Shown here piece by piece: positions 43,793 to 53,192 of a DNA stretch of 64,000 nt. Origin of the DNA: Aromatoleum toluvorans. GTDB lineage: Bacteria; Pseudomonadota; Gammaproteobacteria; Burkholderiales; Rhodocyclaceae. Within the stretch, counting starts at the first letter, position 1. Every line of letters starts with the position of its first letter. The translations under genes and the position numbers were made by a program. The notes beneath the pieces are model-generated. The model was not told where the DNA came from, did no database searches, and saw only the letters and a list, made by a program, of their open reading frames with translations. The stretch is from the NCBI RefSeq assembly GCF_012910905.1, contig NZ_WTVN01000002.1, positions 1-64,000 of the forward strand, read 5' to 3'.

Positions 43793-45123
43793 TCCGTACT
43801 CTCCCGGTAGTGCGTCAACGCCCCGCGCAACAGCCACGCAGCCCCGAGCGCGCTCGCACTGCACACCGCCGCGAGCGAGATGCCCACCTGCGCGGGGTCC
43901 TTGAGCACGTGGTCGGTCACGAAAGCGATGATGCTGGGCGCGATGCCCAGGCCGAAGACCGAGATCAGGAAGTAGAAGATCGACACGGCGATGCCGCGCA
44001 TGCGGTTCGGCGTCGTGATCTGCAGCGCGGAGGCCGCCACCGCCCACGGCAGCGCGTAGAACAGGTTGATCAGCGCCGACACGCCCAGCGTCAGCTCATA
44101 GCTGCTGACAAAGGGGAAGATCGCCAGACAGCCCAGCACGGCGACCGAACACAGCATCGCGCAGCGTACCGGCGCATCCTTGTAGCCGCGCGACGTCAGC
44201 CAGCGCTCCAGCCACGGGCCGGAGTAGATACCGATCGCCCCGATGACGAGCACCTGTGCGCCGTAGCGGAAGCCGACGGAGGCCGGATCGGCGCCGAAGT
44301 GGCGCATCAGGTAGGCCGGCATCCAGGTCGGGAACCCGTAGATGACGATCGCAAGCAGGGACAGGCCGATGAAATAGCGCAGGTAGAACGCGCGGTTCGT
44401 CCAGAAGAAGGCGAGGACCTCGCGCATCGTGAAGTGCTCGTCCTTCTGCGCGGCCCCGCCCATCGAACTGCGTTCCGGCTCGCGCACCGTGAGAAGCAGC
44501 AAGGCAAGGACGAAGCCCGGCACGCCGACCATCACGAAAGTGAGCTGCCACACGCTCAGCCCGGACAGGGCCGGGAACCACTCCGCCAGCGTTGCCACCG
44601 AGTTGATCACGAGCCCGCCCGCGATCAGCGCGAGGCCCGCCCCCAGCGATGGCCCGAGCATGAAGATGCTCATCGCGCGCGGCAGGCGCTGGCGGCTGAA
44701 ATAGTCGGCGATCAGCGACCAGCCGGCGGGCGCGAGGCACGCCTCCGCGGCACCGACGCCGGCGCGCGCGACGAAGAGATGCCAGTATTCCTCCGACAGC
44801 CCGCAGAACACCGTGAACGCGCTCCACAGCGTCACCCCCAGCACCAGCACGTTGCGCCGGTGACCGGTATCCACCCAGCGTCCGAAGATCGGCCCGAACA
44901 CCACGTAGGCCGCCATGAAGGCGAAGCCCTGCAGCAGGCTGATCTGCACGTCGCTCAGCAGCATGTCCTTCTTGATCGGATCGACGAGCAGGTTCAGCAC
45001 CTGCCGGTCGATGAAGGCCACCGTATACGCGAAGGTCAGCAGGAAGACGACATACCACGCGTAGCTGCCGTCCTGCCGAATCGCGCCGCTCCGGACCGGA
45101 GCGTTCAAGGTCATTTCCGTCAT
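43789..45123 (-). CDS. MFS transporter, spinster-like
   Basis: The 444-residue, 12-TM protein is an MFS member; VFLLTFAYTVAFIDRQVLNLLVDPIKKDMLLSDVQISLLQGFAFMAAYVVFGPIFGRWVDTGHRRNVLVLG gives TM1, TM2 and motif A. The ATG at 45123 follows AGGGTGAGG; an ATG at 45138 overlaps the cytochrome stop and would add five residues. It is part of the flavoprotein/cytochrome operon and is a further candidate transporter for a substrate or an intermediate. Confidence 0.87.
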   Translation of the reverse strand: MTEMTLNAPVRSGAIRQDGSYAWYVVFLLTFAYTVAFIDRQVLNLLVDPIKKDMLLSDVQISLLQGFAFMAAYVVFGPIFGRWVDTGHRRNVLVLGVTLWSAFTVFCGLSEEYWHLFVARAGVGAAEACLAPAGWSLIADYFSRQRLPRAMSIFMLGPSLGAGLALIAGGLVINSVATLAEWFPALSGLSVWQLTFVMVGVPGFVLALLLLTVREPERSSMGGAAQKDEHFTMREVLAFFWTNRAFYLRYFIGLSLLAIVIYGFPTWMPAYLMRHFGADPASVGFRYGAQVLVIGAIGIYSGPWLERWLTSRGYKDAPVRCAMLCSVAVLGCLAIFPFVSSYELTLGVSALINLFYALPWAVAASALQITTPNRMRGIAVSIFYFLISVFGLGIAPSIIAFVTDHVLKDPAQVGISLAAVCSASALGAAWLLRGALTHYRESTE

Positions 45124-45137
45124 TGCCTCACCCTGCA

Positions 45138-45539
45138 TCAGTTGTTTTTCGCGCCCGCCGCGATCCAGTCGCGCACGAGTGCGATGTCACGTTCGGCCAG
45201 CGGCTCCTGGCCCATCGGCATCCGCTCGCCGGAGCCGCCCTGGTCGAGGTGGGTGCCCTGCAGCTTGTGCACGAGGTAGCTGCGTTCCGGCTCCCCCGGC
45301 GCCACGCGCGGCAGGCCGCTGCCGCGCGAGGCGACGCTGACGAGTCCCGCATAGGCCAGGCCGGGCGCCAGGCCCAGCTGCCCCTGCTCTTCGCCGGTCA
45401 TGTGACAGGCGACGCACTGGCGCTTGAACACGCCGACCACGTCCTTCGTGAAGCTCACCGCCCCGGCCGCGTTCGCGCCCGGGCTCAGGAGCAGCAGGAG
45501 CGAAAAGCCGAGCGCCACCCTGCCTCCGCGCGGCGGCAT
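45138..45539 (-). CDS. Small periplasmic c-type cytochrome-like protein
   Basis: The 133-residue protein has a signal peptide (about residues 1-25) and one haem c motif CVACH (Cys42, Cys45, His46). A possible distal Met lies in RMPMGQEPL. The end, DIALVRDWIAAGAKN, is typical of cytochrome-c domains. It is directly coupled to the KstD-like flavoprotein (TGATG overlap at 45539) and probably accepts its electrons in the periplasm. Confidence 0.83.
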   Translation of the reverse strand: MPPRGGRVALGFSLLLLLSPGANAAGAVSFTKDVVGVFKRQCVACHMTGEEQGQLGLAPGLAYAGLVSVASRGSGLPRVAPGEPERSYLVHKLQGTHLDQGGSGERMPMGQEPLAERDIALVRDWIAAGAKNN

Positions 45540-47281
45540 CACGCGGCCCCGCGGCGATGCGCCGACTGCGCGGCGATGTAGCCGAAGGTGAGCGCCGGCC
45601 CGATCGTCCCGCCGGCGCCGAAGTAGCCGCTGCGCGTCGGGCTGCCGATGCAGTTGCCGACCCCATACAGGCCCGGGATCGGCCGCCCCTCGGCGTCGAG
45701 CACGCGCGCCTCGGCATCGATCTGCGGCCCGCCGTTGGTGTCGAGCGCGCCCGGGGCGACGATCAGCGCGTAGTAGGGACCGCCATCCGTGAAAGGATGC
45801 ATGGTCGGGTTCGCCATACCCTGCAGCTTGTCCTCCTGCCCGGCGCGCGGGCGCGAGAAATACGCGAGCCAATCGACTTCGGCCGCGTCGCCGCGCTTGA
45901 AGTCGTCGTCCCGCCCCTGGCGCGCGAAGCCGTTGAAACGCTGCACCGACTGTTCGAGCTGGCGCGTGAAGTCCGGCGCAAGCTGCACCGCGCCGATCCG
46001 CGGCGCCAGCTTGTCGAGCCGCGCCTGCACGTTCTGCGCAAGCGCAGCGAACGTGCTGCCCTGGATCAGCAGCGCGGATTCGCGCACGTCCTTGGGGAAG
46101 GGGTAGGAGCCGCCATAGACGTCGATCGCGCGCTGGTCGAACACCATGAACAGGAACTGGTTCGGGTAATCGACGCGCACGGGATCCCACACGAAATGCA
46201 CGCGCGTGCGGTCGTTGTAATTGCGCTTCTCGTTGACGACGCGATGGCCGTGCTTGTTCACGAGGATCATCGCATCGCCCGGCGGAATGTTCAGCGCACG
46301 GCCGATGACGCGGTTCTCCAGCGCCTCTTCGAGCAGGACCTGCGTGCGCCACGCGCTGCGCATATTGTCCATGCGCGCGCCGACGGCGGTCGCCATCGGG
46401 ATGAAGTCGCCGGTCGAGCCGGGCGATGCGCAGGCCCCGTAGATCGGATCCTGATGGCGCTGCCCGATCTGCGGATTGTGTGCAAAGCCGCCCGAACCGA
46501 AGATCACGGCCTTTTTCGCACGCACGTTCAGGCGCTTGCCGCCCGCCTCGACCTCGACCCCGACGACGCGCCCCTGCTCCTGGATCAGCCGCACGACGCG
46601 GTGATCGGTGAGTGCCGTCCCGCCGTGCTTCTCCAGCCACGCGATCATGTGATCCACGATCGCGGATCCGCGCCCCCCGTCCACCTTGGGATCGGGCCAC
46701 AGCGCGCGCCCCTTCGGCACCTTGTTCTCAGGCAGGGAAGCGGCATAGTCGGGCGAGGGGCCGACTCCGCCCGGAAGCTCGAAGCGCACGAAATGGGCGG
46801 CGCCGATCTCGTTGAAACGCGCCACCGCCGGCGCCGCGTTGCGGTAGAAGGCCTGCAGCCGCGCGAACTCGAACGGCTCGAGGCCGAAGTTCTCGGCGTC
46901 GGCGCGGTAACGCTCGGGGAAGCCGTAGCGGCACATGTAGCGCATGCAGTCGGCCTCGGCGTCCTCGACACCCTGGGCGCGCAGGCTGAAGTTGTTCGGG
47001 ATCCACGCCACGCCGCCGGAACGACGGGTCGTGCCGCCGAACACCGGCGCCTTCTCGAGCACGATCACCTTGTCGCCAAGATCGGCCGCCGTGACCGCGG
47101 CCGAGCACGCGGCAGCGCCGCTGCCGACGCACACGATATCGGCCTGCATGTCCCAGCGCACGGACTGCGGCTTGGCCGGCGCAGCGCTCACGCCCGTCGT
47201 GCCCGCCAGCGCCGCACCGGCGACGCCGAAGTTGATCAGCCTGCGCCTGTGCAGGTCCACCTTGTCTTGCTTGTCCATCAA
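45539..47281 (-). CDS. Tat-exported KstD/fumarate-reductase-like flavoprotein
   Basis: The 580-residue flavoprotein has an N-terminal twin-arginine-type signal (HRRRLINFGVAGAALAG, residues 11-27), FAD-binding VCVGSGAAACSAAVTAADLG, the GGTTRRSGGVAWIPNN segment typical of ketosteroid dehydrogenases, and GYFGAGGTIGPALTFGYIAA at the end. The family covers 3-ketosteroid Delta1/Delta4-dehydrogenases and fumarate reductase-like enzymes. It should dehydrogenate or reduce an alicyclic ketone or enoate, here in the periplasm. It is the first gene of its operon, with operator copy e 53 bp upstream. Confidence 0.87.
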   Translation of the reverse strand: MMDKQDKVDLHRRRLINFGVAGAALAGTTGVSAAPAKPQSVRWDMQADIVCVGSGAAACSAAVTAADLGDKVIVLEKAPVFGGTTRRSGGVAWIPNNFSLRAQGVEDAEADCMRYMCRYGFPERYRADAENFGLEPFEFARLQAFYRNAAPAVARFNEIGAAHFVRFELPGGVGPSPDYAASLPENKVPKGRALWPDPKVDGGRGSAIVDHMIAWLEKHGGTALTDHRVVRLIQEQGRVVGVEVEAGGKRLNVRAKKAVIFGSGGFAHNPQIGQRHQDPIYGACASPGSTGDFIPMATAVGARMDNMRSAWRTQVLLEEALENRVIGRALNIPPGDAMILVNKHGHRVVNEKRNYNDRTRVHFVWDPVRVDYPNQFLFMVFDQRAIDVYGGSYPFPKDVRESALLIQGSTFAALAQNVQARLDKLAPRIGAVQLAPDFTRQLEQSVQRFNGFARQGRDDDFKRGDAAEVDWLAYFSRPRAGQEDKLQGMANPTMHPFTDGGPYYALIVAPGALDTNGGPQIDAEARVLDAEGRPIPGLYGVGNCIGSPTRSGYFGAGGTIGPALTFGYIAAQSAHRRGAA

Positions 47282-47328
47282 TCGTCCCCTCTGATGAGGA
47301 ATTATCGGATCCGAGGCTCTTTTTCCGA

Positions 47329-47355
47329 ACTATAAGTACCGTCCGGCCGGCTTTT
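47329..47355. promoter_or_regulatory. Shared operator, copy e, with -10 element
   Basis: Core AGTACCGTCCGGCCGGCTTT (47335-47354) is adjacent to a minus-strand -10 box TATAGT (47334-47329), 53 bp before the flavoprotein start. No good -35 is seen, only an A-run. Confidence 0.72.
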
Positions 47356-47417
47356 TTATTGGGTTGATTACAACTATGCCCGGAAACGGCGTCAGCTGCA
47401 AAAGTCCGGCTGCCGGC

Positions 47418-48236
47418 TCATGCGGTTTTCAGCCACGACCGCGGACGCGGCTTGCCTGTCGCGCTGATTGAGGCGGCGTCGAACTCCGCATTGGTCGGAT
47501 TGCGCCGCAGCGTGAGGCCGCCATTGACCTGCAGGTTCTGCCCGGTCATGAAGCATTCGTCGCTCGCCAGCCACACGGCCGCCGCGGCGATGTCCTCCGG
47601 GGTGCCGAAACGCCCCAGCGGGTAGCAGCTGCGATAGGTCTCGAAGATGCCCGGAACCGCCTTGGCACGCGCGGCCATCGGCGTATCCGTGAGGCCCGGC
47701 GAGATCGAGTTCGCGCGGATACCGCGCACGCCGTACTCGTTTGCAAGACAGCGCATCACATGGTCGAAGCCGGCCTTCGTGCCCATGTACGCGGCATGGT
47801 CCTCGAGCATGATCGTGGCGGTCGCCGACGAGATCTGGATTAGGCTGCCGCCGTCCGCCATCGCCCCGAGCATCGCCTGGAAGAACAGGAAGGGGCCGAT
47901 GAACTGCAGATCCGTCATGCGCCGCAGCTCGTCCTCGGTGGTGAGCTCGAAGGGCTTCAGCAGCCCCCAGCCGGTCGCATTCAGCGCAATGTCGATGCCG
48001 CCGAGTCTCCCGGTCGCAGCCTGCGCCAGCGCGACGCAGTCGTCGCGCCTCGTGATGTCGCACAGATGCGCATGGCCGCCGATCTCCGCGGCGAAGCGCG
48101 CGAGTTCGTCGGCGTGGCGCCCGGCGACGAGCACCGTGGCGCCCTCCGCGGCGAACCGCGTCGCGATGCGCTGCGCCATGTTGTCGCGGCTCGCCGCGCC
48201 CAGGATCACCGCCCGCTTTCCTGCCAGCCTTGTCAT
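47418..48236 (-). CDS. Short-chain dehydrogenase/reductase (SDR)
   Basis: The 272-residue SDR-fold protein has GAASRDNMAQRIATRF as a modified cofactor loop, LNATGWG instead of NNAG, SSATATI with the catalytic Ser, and YMGTK for Tyr-Lys. The long loop SRDNM is unlike GxxxGIG but is seen in some SDRs related to enoyl reductases. CAGGAGAG precedes the ATG at 48236. It ends the operon that begins at the acyl-CoA synthetase. Confidence 0.86.
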   Translation of the reverse strand: MTRLAGKRAVILGAASRDNMAQRIATRFAAEGATVLVAGRHADELARFAAEIGGHAHLCDITRRDDCVALAQAATGRLGGIDIALNATGWGLLKPFELTTEDELRRMTDLQFIGPFLFFQAMLGAMADGGSLIQISSATATIMLEDHAAYMGTKAGFDHVMRCLANEYGVRGIRANSISPGLTDTPMAARAKAVPGIFETYRSCYPLGRFGTPEDIAAAAVWLASDECFMTGQNLQVNGGLTLRRNPTNAEFDAASISATGKPRPRSWLKTA

Positions 48237-48262
48237 GTCGCTCTCCTGTCCGGGCCGCGCGT

Positions 48263-49438
48263 TCACACGCCGACCACCGATTTGGCGATGATGCCGAGCT
48301 GCACTTCGGCGGCACCGCCGAAGATCGTGTAGGCACGGCTGTTGAGGTAATCGGGCACGAGCACCGGCAGCACGCTGTCGCCCGCGCTCTCCCGCCGCCA
48401 GCGCAATGCCTCGCCGCCCAGGACTTCGACGCCCAGTTCGGCGATCGCCTGCTTCATGCGACTCGCGCGCAATTTCAGGATCGACGACACCGGCCCCGGG
48501 CTCTGCCCCGGTTGCAGCGCGCCCATGATCCGCAGTTCCATCATCTCGAAGCAGTCCAGATCGGCGCACACCTCGCCGAAGCGCGCGACGAGGCGCGCAT
48601 CGCCGCGCACATCCACGCCGGAGGCCTCGAGCTCGCCGACCGCATCGCCGACGCGCTTCAGTTGCGAGCGCAACCGGCCGCTGAAGATGCCCGCGCCGCG
48701 CTCGAACTCGAGCAGGTACTTGGCGCAGTCCCAGCCGGCGTTCTCCGCGCCGATGCGATTCGCCTGCGGCACCCGCACGTCGGTGAAAAACACCTCGTTC
48801 ACGTCGTGATCGCCGCCAATGGTGGCGATCGGCCGCACCTCGATGCCCGGTGTGTTCATGTCGATCAGCAGGAAGCTGATCCCCTCCTGGCGCTTGCCCT
48901 CGGTGCTGGTGCGCACCAGCGCGAACATCATGTTGGCGTGGTGGGCATGGGTGGTCCAGATCTTCGACCCGTTCAGGATGTAGTCCTCACCGTCGGCCAC
49001 CGCGCGCATCTTCAATGACGCGAGATCGGAACCCGCGCCGGGCTCGGAAAAGCCCTGACACCAGTAGTCCTCACCCGACATGATGCGCGGCAGATAGCGG
49101 CGCTTCTGCTCCTCGCTGCCGAAACGCAGGATCACCGGTCCGACGAGACGCACGCCCATCGGATGCACGAGCGGCGCTCCGGCCAGCGCGCATTCGGATT
49201 CGAAGATGAAGCGCTGCACCGCCGTCCACCCGGTGCCGCCCCACTCCTGCGGCCACAGCGGCACCAGCCAGCCCTGGCGCTGCAGCGCCTGCTGCCACGG
49301 TCCCGAGGTTTCCGGCTCCGGGTACATCGAGCTCGTTTCACGCTGGCCGCGTCTCAGCTCGTAGGTCAGGTTGTCGCGCAGGAAGGCGCGCACGTCTTCG
49401 CGGAATGCCTGCTCCGCGGGGCTCAGTTCAAGATTCAT
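48263..49438 (-). CDS. Acyl-CoA dehydrogenase, subunit of a pair
   Basis: The 391-residue acyl-CoA dehydrogenase has the FAD-binding QGFSEPGAGSDLASLKMRAVADGEDYILNGSKIWTTHAHHANMM and the C-terminal YTIFGGAAEVQLGIIAKSVVG. The segment IFGGAAE has Gly where medium-chain enzymes have the catalytic Glu (YEGT). Together with the neighbour this resembles hetero-oligomeric FadE26/27-type enzymes acting on sterol side chains or ring CoA esters. It lies 11 bp after the second dehydrogenase gene, so the two should form one enzyme. Confidence 0.9.
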   Translation of the reverse strand: MNLELSPAEQAFREDVRAFLRDNLTYELRRGQRETSSMYPEPETSGPWQQALQRQGWLVPLWPQEWGGTGWTAVQRFIFESECALAGAPLVHPMGVRLVGPVILRFGSEEQKRRYLPRIMSGEDYWCQGFSEPGAGSDLASLKMRAVADGEDYILNGSKIWTTHAHHANMMFALVRTSTEGKRQEGISFLLIDMNTPGIEVRPIATIGGDHDVNEVFFTDVRVPQANRIGAENAGWDCAKYLLEFERGAGIFSGRLRSQLKRVGDAVGELEASGVDVRGDARLVARFGEVCADLDCFEMMELRIMGALQPGQSPGPVSSILKLRASRMKQAIAELGVEVLGGEALRWRRESAGDSVLPVLVPDYLNSRAYTIFGGAAEVQLGIIAKSVVGV

Positions 49439-49449
49439 GGGGAATTCCT

Positions 49450-50619
49450 TCAGGCATGGGCAAGGGACGGGAGGGTGCGGCTGTACCGCCACGCGTCGCT
49501 TAGCAGCATCAGCTCGCCGTAGCGCTGGCCCGCGTGGGCCGTACCGCCCGAGCCCTGCGCGAACGCAAGAAGCTTGCGGAAGTGGCTCGCCACCGGCAGT
49601 TCCTCGGACACGCCCATCGCGCCATGCAGCTGCACCGCCTCCTGGGCGACGAAGCGCGCGCCTCGTCCCACCTTCGATTTCGCCATCGCCGCAGCCGAGA
49701 TCGCCGATGTGGGGTCGCGCTCGATGCTCAACACCGCGAGCTGGCAGGCCGCCAGCGCCTCCTCGCAACACACGGCCATCTCCGCGAGCCGGTGCTGGAC
49801 CACCTGGAAGCTGCTGATGGATTTGCCGAACTGCACCCGCTGTTGCGTGTATTCGGCCGTCTGCTCGAGCGCCGCCTGCATCGCGCCGCAGGCCTCCCAG
49901 CACTCGCTCACGATCGCCTCGGCGAGGATCCGCCCCAGCACCTCGCTCGCATCCACCGGTTCGCCCAGCAGCGCCGCGCGCTCGACCTGCACGTCGTCGA
50001 AGCGCAGGTCCGCCGCGCGTGCGCCGTCGAGCATGCGGCACGCTTCGACCGTCACGCCCGGCGCATCCAGCGGCACCAGGAAGAGCGCGAGGCCCCCGGT
50101 TTCGGTACGGGCGGACACCAGCACCGCGTCCGCGCCGGGCGCGCCGGCAACGATAGCCTTCGCCCCGGAGATGCGGAAACCGTTCCCCTGCTCCTGCGCC
50201 CGCGTGCTGCGCGCCGACCAAGGATCCGCGACGCCGCGCTCGTCGTGCGCGAGCACAACCCGGCGACGCCCGTCGACCAAGTCGGGCAGCCACTCCGCGC
50301 GCTGCTCCGCCCGCCCCGCTTCGGCGATCAGGCGCGTGCCAAGCAGCACCGCATTGAGGTAGGGCTCGACGACGAGGTGGCGGCCGAAGGCGCGCATCAG
50401 CAGGCCGCTCTCCATCGCACGCCCGCCGATGCCGCCGTCGGCCTCGGGCAGCGGCAATCCCAGCCAGCCCATTTCGGCGAAAGCCCGCCACACCTGCGGC
50501 GCGATGCCGTCGTCGGCGTCGCGGCTGCGCGCGCGCTTGATGAAATCGTATTCGTTAGCCAGGAATTCGAGCACGCTCGACTCGATCATTTCCTGCAGTT
50601 CGGTCAGGGACAACAACAT
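49450..50619 (-). CDS. Acyl-CoA dehydrogenase, second subunit of the pair
   Basis: The 389-residue acyl-CoA dehydrogenase-like protein has a shortened FAD region (GFRISGAKAIVAGAPGADAVLVSARTETGGLALFLVP) in place of the QxxTEPxAGSD loop. The C-terminal half is better conserved (YTQQRVQFGKSISSFQVVQHRLAEMAVCCEEA and LHGAMGVSEELPVASHFRKLLAF). The missing FAD loop is usual for the partner subunit of alpha2beta2 dehydrogenases. It is likely partner to the protein at 48263, sharing one flavin site across the interface. Confidence 0.88.
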   Translation of the reverse strand: MLLSLTELQEMIESSVLEFLANEYDFIKRARSRDADDGIAPQVWRAFAEMGWLGLPLPEADGGIGGRAMESGLLMRAFGRHLVVEPYLNAVLLGTRLIAEAGRAEQRAEWLPDLVDGRRRVVLAHDERGVADPWSARSTRAQEQGNGFRISGAKAIVAGAPGADAVLVSARTETGGLALFLVPLDAPGVTVEACRMLDGARAADLRFDDVQVERAALLGEPVDASEVLGRILAEAIVSECWEACGAMQAALEQTAEYTQQRVQFGKSISSFQVVQHRLAEMAVCCEEALAACQLAVLSIERDPTSAISAAAMAKSKVGRGARFVAQEAVQLHGAMGVSEELPVASHFRKLLAFAQGSGGTAHAGQRYGELMLLSDAWRYSRTLPSLAHA

Positions 50620-50665
50620 GAAGAGACTCTCCGCGAATCGGATGGACTGGAGCGCGAGGCGCGGC

Positions 50666-52750
50666 TCAAGGTGCGAGCAGCAGGGCGTCGATCGCTACGG
50701 CACCGGACGTCCCGACCTGCAGCGGGTTGATCTCGATTTCCTGCGCGGCGGCCCCGAGCGCAGCCGAGGCGCGCGAGATCGCGGCGATCGCCCCGCAGGC
50801 CGCCGCCACGTCCGCCTTCGGGCGTCCGCGGAAGCCGTCGAGCAGCGGATAGGCCTTCAGCTCGCCCAGCATCTCGCCGACCATCGCTTCATCCACTGGC
50901 AGCAGGCGATGGCTGACGTCACGGTACAGTTCGGTCAGCACGCCACCGAGGCCCACCGTGAGGGCGGGACCGAACACCGGGTCGTGCGTGACCCCGGCGA
51001 TGAGCTCCGCGACGCCCTTCGACATGGCCTGCACCAGCACGCCGTCGATGCGGGCCTGCGGCGCATAGCTGCGCGCCGACGCGAGGATCCCGGCGAATGC
51101 CTCGCGCACCTGGCCCTCGTCGGCGAGGTTCAGCCGCACACCGCCCGCCTCCGTCTTGTGCGCGATGTCCGCGCTCAACACCTTGAGCACGACCGGGTAG
51201 CCGATGCGCGCTGCCGCCTTGACCGCAGCGTCGGCATCGACTGCCGGCATTTCTGCGACCGCCGGCACCCCGAATTCGCCCAGCAGGCGCTTGGTCTCGT
51301 ATTCGTTGAGCCCCGCCACCGCATAGTCCTTCTGCCCGGAGGTGGTCTCGCGCCGCAGCCTCGCCCAGCGGCGCACGCCTTCGCGACCGGCGAGCCAATG
51401 GCAGAAGGGCGCGAGCGCCTGCACCGCACGCCCGATGTCCGTGAACACCGGCACCCCGCCCGCCGCCAGCCGCTCGCGGCACGTCGCCTTGCCGGTATCG
51501 ATCGCGACAAAGAGGCGCGGATGACGTGCGCACACTTCGAGGAGCGGCTCGGCCATGCGATCGAGCAACGAACCCGACGCATAGATCACCACCGTATCGA
51601 CGGCATCGCTGCTCGCAAGCGCGCCGAACACCGAACGGACAAAGGCCGGGTCATTGACGATGTTCCCGGTCACGTCGATCGGGTTCGACACCATGCCGTA
51701 GTCGGGGATGCCATCGCGCAAGGCCTGCTGCACCTCGGCGGGCAGCGTCGGCACGTCGAGCCCGGCGGCGATGAACTTGTCCGCGAGGATCGCCCCCAGC
51801 GCACCGGAGAGCGTCACGATCGCGACCCGCTTGCCGCCCGCGCGGTGGCGGAAACCGCTCAGCCAGGCGAGGTCCGCCATCTGCGCGAAGTCCTGCCCCT
51901 GGATGACGTTCAACTGGCGGAACCCCGCCTTGTACAGCGCCAGATTGCCCGCCAGCGCCGACGTATGCGAGCGCACCGCCTCCGACCCCTTCTCCGTCTC
52001 GCCCGCCTTGTACAGGATCAGCGGCTTGTCGGCTTCGGCAAAGGCCAGCGCGGCATCGACGAAGCGGCGCCCGTCGCGTAGCTGCTCGATGTAGCCGACC
52101 ACGCAGTCGGTCTCGTCGTCCTGCGCGAGGAACTCCAGGTACTCGGAATATTCCAGGCACGCCTCGTTGCCGGTGTTGATGAAGTGGCTCACCTCGACGC
52201 CCAGCTGGCGCATCAGCGCGAACACGGCCGAACACACGTTGCCGCTCTGCGTCACGAGGCTCGCGCGACCGGCCCCCGTCTGCGCCGGCACGTTCTTGAA
52301 CACCGTCGCAAAAGCCGTGTAGGCCTTCAGATTGAGGTTGGCGAACCCCATGCAGTTGGGGCCCGCGACCACCATGCCGGTCTCCGCCGCGAAGCGCTCG
52401 AGCTCCTCCTGCAAGGCGATGCCCTCGCCACCCATTTCCGCAAAACCCGCCGCATACACGATCGCGGCGCGCGCCCCCCGCGCATGGCACCGGCGCAGCA
52501 TGGCCGTCACGTCGGCCGCGCCGATCGCCAGCACGACGAGTTCGGGCGCTTCGGGCACCGATTCGATGTCCGGATAACAGCGGTAGCCGAAGATCTCCTC
52601 GTACTTGGGATTCACCGGAAAGACCCGGCCCTCGTAGCCGAAGTGCTTGAGCAGGTCCAGCGGCATGCCGCCGATGCGGGCCGCGTTGTTGCTGGCCCCG
52701 ATCATCGCGATCGAACGGGGCTGCAGCAGTGGGGACAGGCGATGGGACAT
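50666..52750 (-). CDS. Acyl-CoA synthetase, NDP-forming type
   Basis: The 694-residue protein has a CoA-binding Rossmann domain (residues 1-140, PRSIAMIGASNNAARIGG), a central ligase domain with the phospho-His motif SHTSALAG (His262), and a C-terminal ATP-grasp domain (EYETKRLLGEFGVPAVAEMP, VVLKVLSADIAHKTEAGGV). It activates an organic acid to its CoA ester with formation of ADP or GDP. It is the first gene of its operon and may start the CoA-dependent part of the pathway. It is 154 bp from operator copy f. Confidence 0.9.
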   Translation of the reverse strand: MSHRLSPLLQPRSIAMIGASNNAARIGGMPLDLLKHFGYEGRVFPVNPKYEEIFGYRCYPDIESVPEAPELVVLAIGAADVTAMLRRCHARGARAAIVYAAGFAEMGGEGIALQEELERFAAETGMVVAGPNCMGFANLNLKAYTAFATVFKNVPAQTGAGRASLVTQSGNVCSAVFALMRQLGVEVSHFINTGNEACLEYSEYLEFLAQDDETDCVVGYIEQLRDGRRFVDAALAFAEADKPLILYKAGETEKGSEAVRSHTSALAGNLALYKAGFRQLNVIQGQDFAQMADLAWLSGFRHRAGGKRVAIVTLSGALGAILADKFIAAGLDVPTLPAEVQQALRDGIPDYGMVSNPIDVTGNIVNDPAFVRSVFGALASSDAVDTVVIYASGSLLDRMAEPLLEVCARHPRLFVAIDTGKATCRERLAAGGVPVFTDIGRAVQALAPFCHWLAGREGVRRWARLRRETTSGQKDYAVAGLNEYETKRLLGEFGVPAVAEMPAVDADAAVKAAARIGYPVVLKVLSADIAHKTEAGGVRLNLADEGQVREAFAGILASARSYAPQARIDGVLVQAMSKGVAELIAGVTHDPVFGPALTVGLGGVLTELYRDVSHRLLPVDEAMVGEMLGELKAYPLLDGFRGRPKADVAAACGAIAAISRASAALGAAAQEIEINPLQVGTSGAVAIDALLLAP

Positions 52751-52903
52751 GGAAAACCCTCTTCTCTTTCGGTCGCAACTCACATTTCACGAAGGACCCG
52801 CCGACACCGTTCGCGAGCGAAAGGCCGATGGGAACAAGCCCTTGCACGACCTTCGCCGCGCGCTCCACGACCCGCCCGAAAACGAGGCTCGGCCATCCAT
52901 TAA

Positions 52904-52925
52904 CAAAACCGGCCAACCGGCTTTT
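52904..52925. promoter_or_regulatory. Shared operator, copy f
   Basis: Core AAAACCGGCCAACCGGCTTT (52905-52924) is the most symmetric copy. It lies 154 bp upstream of the synthetase gene. On the minus strand it is followed by TGTTAAT, a possible extended -10. Confidence 0.7.
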
Positions 52926-53192
52926 ATTTAGTATCGGACAAATATCCGGCGCGCACAATCACAAATGCACTCATTAACGAATTTTCTTGGCCGAGGCATG
53001 CCAAGCCTTCCTCCCGGAACGTCCAGATCCGGCTCTAAACCCTTACATACATTGAAATTCGAGTCCCTGATCGAACTCTTGTCGAACGTCCCGATAATTC
53101 CCGCGAGCGCGCCCGCGCGACCATGAACCGCGCGACAGGGCAGATCTTCCGCACCTCGTCAGCCCCCTTGACGTCACAAAATTCGAAAACGT

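Noticed and set aside
43810-47335. Long plus-strand frames opposite the MFS and flavoprotein genes
   Set aside because: Shadow frames caused by GC-rich third positions; the minus-strand genes have complete motifs and coupled starts.
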